From: an uncultured Bacillota bacterium
Lineage (GTDB): Bacteria; Bacillota_I; Bacilli_A; Izemoplasmatales; UBA1188
Direction of reading: 5' to 3'
Length of the DNA stretch: 5,080 nucleotides
Assembly: GCA_900318975.1 (NCBI GenBank)
Contig: ONMY01000005.1
Span: forward strand, 1 to 5,080
Within the stretch, counting starts at the first letter, position 1, and every line of letters starts with the position of its first letter. This document shows positions 1-5,080 of this stretch, piece by piece. A program made the translations under genes and the position numbers. The notes beneath the pieces are model-generated. The model was given only the letters and a program-made list of their open reading frames with translations. It did not search any database and was not told the DNA's origin.

Positions 1-180
1 AAGGAATTTGATCCTGAATGTATGGTATCAATAAGCCATATGGAAGATAGATCTAAAAAAGAACAAGAAGTATTAAGAGTATTTATGAAAGGTTACATGT
101 ATAAAGACAGAGTCTTAAGACCTGCAAATGTAATCATCAATCTATATCAGGAGAATGCTCCTGAACAAACACAAGAATAA
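1..180 (+). CDS. grpE: GrpE nucleotide-exchange factor, C-terminal fragment (5' end outside window)
   Basis: Reading frame 1 is open from the first base to TAA at 178-180 and encodes the last 59 residues of GrpE. GrpE is the cytosolic nucleotide-exchange factor that releases ADP from DnaK. The diagnostic feature is the C-terminal beta-domain signature GYMYKDRVLRPANVII at fragment residues 31-46, which matches the family pattern G-Y-x-x-x-D-R-V-L-R-P-A-x-V. The FDP at residues 3-5 also fits the usual FDPxxHEA block, but the normal histidine position reads Cys-Met here, a small divergence. After the signature comes a short Gln/Glu-rich tail, as is common in the family. The stop lies 22 nt before dnaK, so the two genes are almost certainly co-transcribed. 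The dimer-forming N-terminal helix, the start codon and any regulatory site are outside the window. Identity is strongly supported by the motif together with the dnaK neighbour. Confidence 0.95.
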   Translation, partial: KEFDPECMVSISHMEDRSKKEQEVLRVFMKGYMYKDRVLRPANVIINLYQENAPEQTQE

Positions 181-199
181 TAAATAAAGGAGAATATAA

Positions 200-2038
<1,839 letters not shown>

Positions 2039-2056
2039 TTCAAATTAAAATAATAT

Positions 2057-2078
2057 TGCCCAGCTTTTTAGCTGGGCA
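2057..2078 (+). terminator. dnaK-dnaJ intercistronic stem-loop (probable partial terminator or mRNA 3'-end stabiliser)
   Basis: TGCCCAGCT at 2057-2065 and AGCTGGGCA at 2070-2078 form a perfect 9-bp stem closing a TTTT loop. It is strikingly GC-rich against an A+T-rich background. It lies 18 nt after the dnaK stop and ends 3 nt before the dnaJ Shine-Dalgarno AGAGG (2082-2086). Only three T residues follow the stem, so a fully efficient rho-independent terminator is unlikely. Partial termination, or a processing/stability hairpin that makes dnaK mRNA more abundant than dnaJ mRNA, is the more natural reading. The hairpin itself is seen directly; the function is inferred. Confidence 0.65.
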
Positions 2079-2093
2079 TTTAGAGGTAATATT

Positions 2094-3203
2094 ATGGCTA
2101 AAAAAGATTACTATGAGACTCTTGGTGTATCCAAGAATGCCACAGATGATGAAATAAAAAAAGCCTATAGAACACTCGCAAAGAAATACCACCCAGATAT
2201 AAATCATGATCCTGATGCACCTGAAAAATTTAAAGAAGTTCAGGAAGCATACGATTGCCTATCTGATTCTACAAAAAGATCAAACTATGATAAATATGGA
2301 ACAGCTGATCCTGGACAAGGAGGATTCTCTGGCTTTGGTGGAGGCTTTTCAGGCTTCGATGGTTTTTCAAGCGAAGGTTTTACAGATTTAGGCGATATCT
2401 TCGCTAATTTCTTTGGCGGTGGAAGATCAAGCGCTAAACAAGGTCCTATGAAAGGACAAGATATTCAAAAGAGAATGTCAGTATCTTTAAAAGATGCTAT
2501 TTTTGGTAAGCAAACAAAAATCACAATTCCAGTCTTTGAAACATGCCCAAAATGTGGTGGTACAGGAGCACAGAGTAAATCAGATATAGTAAACTGTCCA
2601 AAATGTAGTGGTAGAGGTTCAATTCTTCGCGAAACTCAAACATTATTTGGAAGAACTCAAACAAGATCTACATGTCCAGATTGTTCTGGTACTGGTAAAT
2701 ACATCAAGAATAAGTGCCAGGAATGTCATGGCGATGGCAGAGTTAGATTAAATAAAGAAGTTACTGTAGATATTCCAATAGGAATAAATTCTGGCCAGCA
2801 AATACGTTTCACAGGCTATGGTGGAAAGGGCATAAACGGCGGACCAAATGGTGATTTATATATCCAATTCATCCTTAAAGAAGATCCAAGATATGAAAGA
2901 GATGGAGATGATCTATACTGTGAAGAAAAGATTAATTTCATGGAAGCAGCTCTTGGTATAACAAAAGATATTGAAACTCCATATGGCGCTGAAAAAGTGA
3001 CTATTCAAGAAGGAACACAAACCGGAACTGTTATAAAGATTAGAGGAAAGGGTGTTCCAAACGTAAGAACAAAAGTTAAGGGTGATCTATACATTAAACT
3101 CACTCTTGAAACACCTAGAAACCTTACATCTGAACAAAAGAATCTCTTAAGACAGATGTTTGGTGATAATCAAAAAACATCATTCTTTGGAAGAAAGAAA
3201 TAA
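2094..3203 (+). CDS. dnaJ: Co-chaperone DnaJ (class A Hsp40)
   Basis: Complete 369-residue type I (class A) J-protein that delivers unfolded clients to DnaK and stimulates its ATPase in the cytosol. The J domain spans about 1-70 with the essential HPD at 33-35. A Gly/Phe-rich segment follows (about 74-110) and contains the DIF-type motif in [13 protein letters not shown] (98-110). The zinc-binding domain has all four CxxCxGxG repeats intact: CPKCGGTG (151-158), CPKCSGRG (168-175), CPDCSGTG (194-201) and CQECHGDG (208-215). The C-terminal beta-barrel domains follow, with [17 protein letters not shown] (241-257) and a matching GDLYIKL near 330-336. Length is normal for the family. The ATG is fixed by AGAGG at 2082-2086 with a 7-nt spacer and by the conserved start [12 protein letters not shown]. 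It lies 55 nt after dnaK, separated by a stem-loop, and is the last gene before a terminator. Nothing suggests degradation. Confidence 0.99.
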   Translation: MAKKDYYETLGVSKNATDDEIKKAYRTLAKKYHPDINHDPDAPEKFKEVQEAYDCLSDSTKRSNYDKYGTADPGQGGFSGFGGGFSGFDGFSSEGFTDLGDIFANFFGGGRSSAKQGPMKGQDIQKRMSVSLKDAIFGKQTKITIPVFETCPKCGGTGAQSKSDIVNCPKCSGRGSILRETQTLFGRTQTRSTCPDCSGTGKYIKNKCQECHGDGRVRLNKEVTVDIPIGINSGQQIRFTGYGGKGINGGPNGDLYIQFILKEDPRYERDGDDLYCEEKINFMEAALGITKDIETPYGAEKVTIQEGTQTGTVIKIRGKGVPNVRTKVKGDLYIKLTLETPRNLTSEQKNLLRQMFGDNQKTSFFGRKK

Positions 3204-3221
3204 CTTTAAAAAATAATAATT

Positions 3222-3249
3222 AACTTCATGGTTATCCATGGAGTTTTTT
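3222..3249 (+). terminator. Rho-independent terminator of the grpE-dnaK-dnaJ operon
   Basis: AACTTCATGG (3222-3231), loop TTAT, then CCATGGAGTT (3236-3245) forms a 10-bp stem with one G-U wobble. The stem runs straight into T3244-T3249 and a further T-rich stretch. It begins 18 nt after the dnaJ stop. Upstream, AAAAAA and an A/T run at about 3208-3221 give a T-rich tail on the complementary strand as well, so it could terminate in both directions. This structure separates the chaperone operon from the downstream defence operon. Confidence 0.9.
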
Positions 3250-3288
3250 ATTTATTATATTAAAATATTAGTGTCAAATATTTTTAAA

Positions 3289-3317
3289 TTAAAATTTTTG
3301 AAAATCAAAAATTTTAA
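3289..3317. repeat. 13-bp perfect A+T-rich inverted repeat upstream of the jetA promoter
   Basis: TTAAAATTTTTGA (3289-3301), spacer AAA, then TCAAAAATTTTAA (3305-3317) is a perfect dyad. Its right arm ends 26 nt before the -35 box of the jetA promoter. It is not followed by a long T-run on either strand, so it is not an obvious terminator. Candidate roles are a protein-binding site or DNA-bending element. Long A+T-rich dyads also arise by chance in such low-GC spacers, although the TGA/TCA inner ends make this one more specific. Confidence 0.55.
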
Positions 3318-3339
3318 AAAAATAAAAAAAATTAAAAAA
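3316..3339 (+). promoter_or_regulatory. A-tract / UP-element-like region before the -35 box
   Basis: Three A-runs of 7, 8 and 6 residues (3316-3322, 3324-3331, 3334-3339), centred about 8-9 bp apart, lie directly upstream of TTGACA at 3344. Such A-tracts are known to bind the RNA polymerase alpha C-terminal domain and to bend DNA. The position fits an UP element, but the overall A+T richness lowers certainty. Confidence 0.45.
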
Positions 3340-3343
3340 TGTG

Positions 3344-3373
3344 TTGACATTTTAAAACGTTTTATTTTATAAT
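3344..3373 (+). promoter_or_regulatory. Consensus housekeeping-sigma promoter for the jet operon
   Basis: The -35 box TTGACA (3344-3349) and the -10 box TATAAT (3368-3373) are both exact matches to the sigma-A/sigma-70 consensus, separated by 18 bp. Transcription would start near 3380, giving a leader of roughly 30 nt before the jetA ATG at 3409. No other promoter of this quality is seen in the window. It gives jetAB its own transcription start, independent of the heat-shock operon upstream. Confidence 0.88.
3353..3364. promoter_or_regulatory. Candidate operator: 12-bp palindrome inside the promoter spacer
   Basis: TAAAACGTTTTA is a perfect 12-bp palindrome located entirely between the -35 and -10 boxes, so a bound protein would block RNA polymerase. 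The central CG flanked by A/T resembles the core of LacI-family sites, but the outer G/C positions of a CcpA cre site are missing. No regulator gene is visible in the window. The palindrome is observed; the operator role is inferred. Confidence 0.4.
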
Positions 3374-3408
3374 GGGTTGTAATATATTAAAAAAGAGAAG
3401 GTGAAATT

Positions 3409-4836
3409 ATGGACTTTAACAAAATACTTCCAGATAATTTCTTCAATCTCTTTCAATCCAAAAACAGAAATCTTTATATCGAATCTTTGATTCGAGTGTA
3501 CAAGAGGTATGAAACTGGCTCTATTTTAGGTATGCCTAAGGATGAAGCGAGGGACATTGTTGAGGAATTATTGGAAGAAGATGGAGAAACAATTGAAGAT
3601 TTATATGATGAGGATGATCAAGATGAAGAAATTCCAAATTACCGTGAACTTGCAAACCATTTCTTAAGGAGATTTGAAAAAACAGGTTGGGTAACAATCG
3701 ATGTCACAAATGATTATCTAGAAATCCTTAACTTCAACGATTATGCAATCAGCATGATACTAGCATTCATTGAGATAAAGAGAGATGCAAGCTATTCACT
3801 CTTTGCAGACAACTTCAGTTTAGATAGTGAAGAGCAGAACTTTAAAGGTTACATCTTTACAATCTACTCTCTCCTTAATTCAAACACATTTGACTATGGT
3901 CTACTTTTAAATCAAGTTTACAAAAACACAATCAACTTTGTAAGAGAGATTAGAAAAGTCGATCATAAGCTTAGAGAATTCATTCAATTAATCGACCAAA
4001 AAGAAAACATCAAAGAATTAGTAGTTCTCCTAAGCCAATACAAAGAAGAAGTGATGGATAAAGCATACTTCAAGCTTAAAACATTTGATAACATCAACAA
4101 ATACAAGCTCGATATCATAAGAAAACTTGAATCGATGCAAGAAAATCCAGATATCATGTCAATTATCGCAAACGACTATCTATTCCTCTGCGGAAATGAT
4201 CCATCACTCGCACAGTTTACAGCAAACAAGCAGATAAACGACTGCGTTGACATCTATAATTCTATAGATGGAATAATGAATGAAATCGATAAGAAGAATA
4301 GAGATTATATCACACAGACTCTTGCAAAGATAAAATATCTATTAAATGATTCTACCGATGTTGCAGGAATACTAAATCTAATCGTACAGCACTATACAGA
4401 AAAAGTTAAGAAATCCCAAGCTGAAAGTGGATTTAATGATATAAAGAAACTATTTACATTAAACACTATAAAAGCACTTGGAATTTCAAGTATGAGTGTT
4501 CCACGTGGAAACTATAAGAAGAATGAAAATAACGCTCTTTCAAAAACTAGAATAGACTTCTCACACTTTAGAGATACATTCTTCGAAGCATTCAAAGCTT
4601 TGTATTCTGAAAAAGACATTATAGAAATACTAGAAGCAACACTAAATATCGGTGAAGAAAAAGATGCAAAAGCATTTATAAACAGCGATGCAACTCAGAA
4701 AGATATTATAAGACTATTATATATAGTAATATATGCATCAGGATTTAATAATTATGCAATCAAAGATCTAGATAGTTACATAGAAACAGATAAATATATC
4801 ATAAAGAATTTCACAATTAGAAGGAGGGAAATCTAA
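3409..4836 (+). CDS. jetA: Wadjet plasmid-defence protein JetA (kleisin-like, MksF/MukF-type)
   Basis: A 475-residue cytosolic protein that I recognise as JetA. JetA is the kleisin of the Wadjet SMC complex, which bridges the JetC heads and recruits JetB. The N-terminus (KILPDNFFNLFQSKNRNLYI at 5-24, then a helical Tyr/Arg-rich segment) fits the JetA entry motif. Residues 1-120 resemble a winged-helix region ending in TGWVTIDV (92-99) and a beta/helix unit around LEILNFNDYAISMI (104-117). It is interrupted by a strongly acidic stretch at 52-74. Residues about 165-245 and 275-340 are charged, helical and coiled-coil-like. The C-terminal 80 residues could hold the second winged helix that binds the SMC head. 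No signal peptide or membrane segment is seen. The ATG is supported by AGAAGGTG at 3396-3403 with a 5-nt spacer; in-frame TAA at 3388-3390 excludes extension. The final Arg-Arg codons AGG AGG also form the jetB ribosome-binding site. ATA codons are common near the 3' end, unlike dnaK. Wadjet subtype cannot be set without jetC and jetD. Confidence 0.85.
   Translation: MDFNKILPDNFFNLFQSKNRNLYIESLIRVYKRYETGSILGMPKDEARDIVEELLEEDGETIEDLYDEDDQDEEIPNYRELANHFLRRFEKTGWVTIDVTNDYLEILNFNDYAISMILAFIEIKRDASYSLFADNFSLDSEEQNFKGYIFTIYSLLNSNTFDYGLLLNQVYKNTINFVREIRKVDHKLREFIQLIDQKENIKELVVLLSQYKEEVMDKAYFKLKTFDNINKYKLDIIRKLESMQENPDIMSIIANDYLFLCGNDPSLAQFTANKQINDCVDIYNSIDGIMNEIDKKNRDYITQTLAKIKYLLNDSTDVAGILNLIVQHYTEKVKKSQAESGFNDIKKLFTLNTIKALGISSMSVPRGNYKKNENNALSKTRIDFSHFRDTFFEAFKALYSEKDIIEILEATLNIGEEKDAKAFINSDATQKDIIRLLYIVIYASGFNNYAIKDLDSYIETDKYIIKNFTIRRREI
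4821..4828 (+). promoter_or_regulatory. Strong jetB ribosome-binding site nested in the jetA 3' end
   Basis: AAGGAGGG, within the wider match AGAAGGAGGGA, lies 9 nt before the ATG at 4838. It is encoded by the last Arg-Arg-Arg-Glu codons of jetA. It fixes the jetB start and is closer to the Shine-Dalgarno consensus than the jetA site AGAAGGTG. Confidence 0.9.
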
Positions 4837-4837
4837 A

Positions 4838-5080
4838 ATGTTATTAGAACAATTAAACACATTTCCAAAAGATGTACAGGAGACATTCCAAAGAGTATGT
4901 AACATCCTCTTAACATCAAACTTCATTGCCAAAGATAAAAAAGATAACACCAAATACTATTATTTTGTAGTGAACTACAAACAATATTTTGATGAATTCT
5001 TTGAAATATTAGGTCATGAAGTAATAATCAACAATGAAATCGGTGCAGTTCAACTAAAAAACAACTATAATCCAGGAAAC
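4838..5080 (+). CDS. jetB: Probable Wadjet JetB (KITE subunit, MksE/MukE-like), N-terminal fragment (3' end outside window)
   Basis: The frame is open from ATG 4838 to the window end: 81 codons with no stop. It starts 1 nt after the jetA stop and is therefore translationally linked. The visible protein begins MLLEQLNTFP and has an amphipathic helix ending in LLTSNFI (25-30 region). A basic turn AKDKKDN (31-37) follows, then a Tyr-rich strand YYYFVVNY (40-47), a helix YFDEFFEILGH (50-60) and an EVIINNEIGAVQL strand pair (61-73). This helix-strand-helix-strand order fits the N-terminal winged helix of JetB/MksE-type KITE proteins, which dimerise and bind the middle of JetA. The matching position, right after jetA, is the main support. 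JetB subtypes carry different DUF family names and I cannot assign which applies. Full length, the second winged helix, jetC and jetD are not visible. Confidence 0.78.
   Translation, partial: MLLEQLNTFPKDVQETFQRVCNILLTSNFIAKDKKDNTKYYYFVVNYKQYFDEFFEILGHEVIINNEIGAVQLKNNYNPGN

Noticed and set aside
2206..2391. 61-codon + strand frame inside dnaJ
   Set aside because: It is an out-of-frame shadow of the J domain and Gly/Phe region; dnaJ in the main frame is intact across it.
3249..3277. Possible leftward promoter: TTGACA on the minus strand at 3277-3272
   Set aside because: At 17-bp spacing the -10 position reads TAAATA, only 3 of 6 matches; the good TATAAT-complement at 3254-3259 gives a 12-bp spacer, too short. 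No minus-strand gene lies downstream and the dnaJ terminator would stop it.
3479..3495. Small hairpin TCGAATC-TTT-GATTCGA in the jetA 5' coding region
   Set aside because: A 7-bp stem about 70 nt inside the gene is too far from the start to block initiation and is plausible by chance.
4768..4953. 61-codon minus-strand frame across the jetA-jetB junction
   Set aside because: It is antisense to two convincingly coding frames and to the jetB ribosome-binding site, with no start signal of its own.

Overview
The window comes from a low-GC Gram-positive bacterium (Firmicutes/Bacillota, Clostridia or Bacilli/Erysipelotrichia type). The evidence is strong A+T bias, TAA at all four visible stops, AGA-dominated arginine codons, AG-rich Shine-Dalgarno sites, and a 611-residue DnaK that lacks the N-terminal ATPase insert found in proteobacterial DnaK. 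The genus cannot be named from the sequence alone. All recognised genes lie on the + strand.

Positions 1-3249 hold the distal part of a classic heat-shock operon: the 3' end of grpE, complete dnaK and complete dnaJ, closed by a rho-independent terminator. A 9-bp GC-rich stem-loop sits between dnaK and dnaJ and may lower dnaJ expression or mark an mRNA end. The operon promoter, any hrcA gene and any CIRCE operator lie upstream of the window.

Positions 3250-3408 are a very A+T-rich spacer with a 13-bp perfect inverted repeat, closely spaced A-tracts, and an exact-consensus promoter (TTGACA, 18 bp, TATAAT) whose spacer carries a 12-bp perfect palindrome. This looks like a strong promoter that could be held by a repressor.

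The promoter drives a second operon. Its first gene (3409-4836) I recognise as jetA of a Wadjet (JetABCD / MksBEFG-type) plasmid-defence system. The second gene begins 1 nt after the jetA stop and runs off the window; position, size class and sequence fit jetB. jetC (SMC ATPase) and jetD (toprim nuclease) would be expected next but are not visible. In Wadjet, JetA (kleisin), JetB (KITE subunit) and JetC (SMC) form a loop-extruding complex that recognises small circular DNA, which JetD cleaves. Wadjet is an already described system. What is notable here is its place directly behind a core chaperone operon and its elaborate promoter region.
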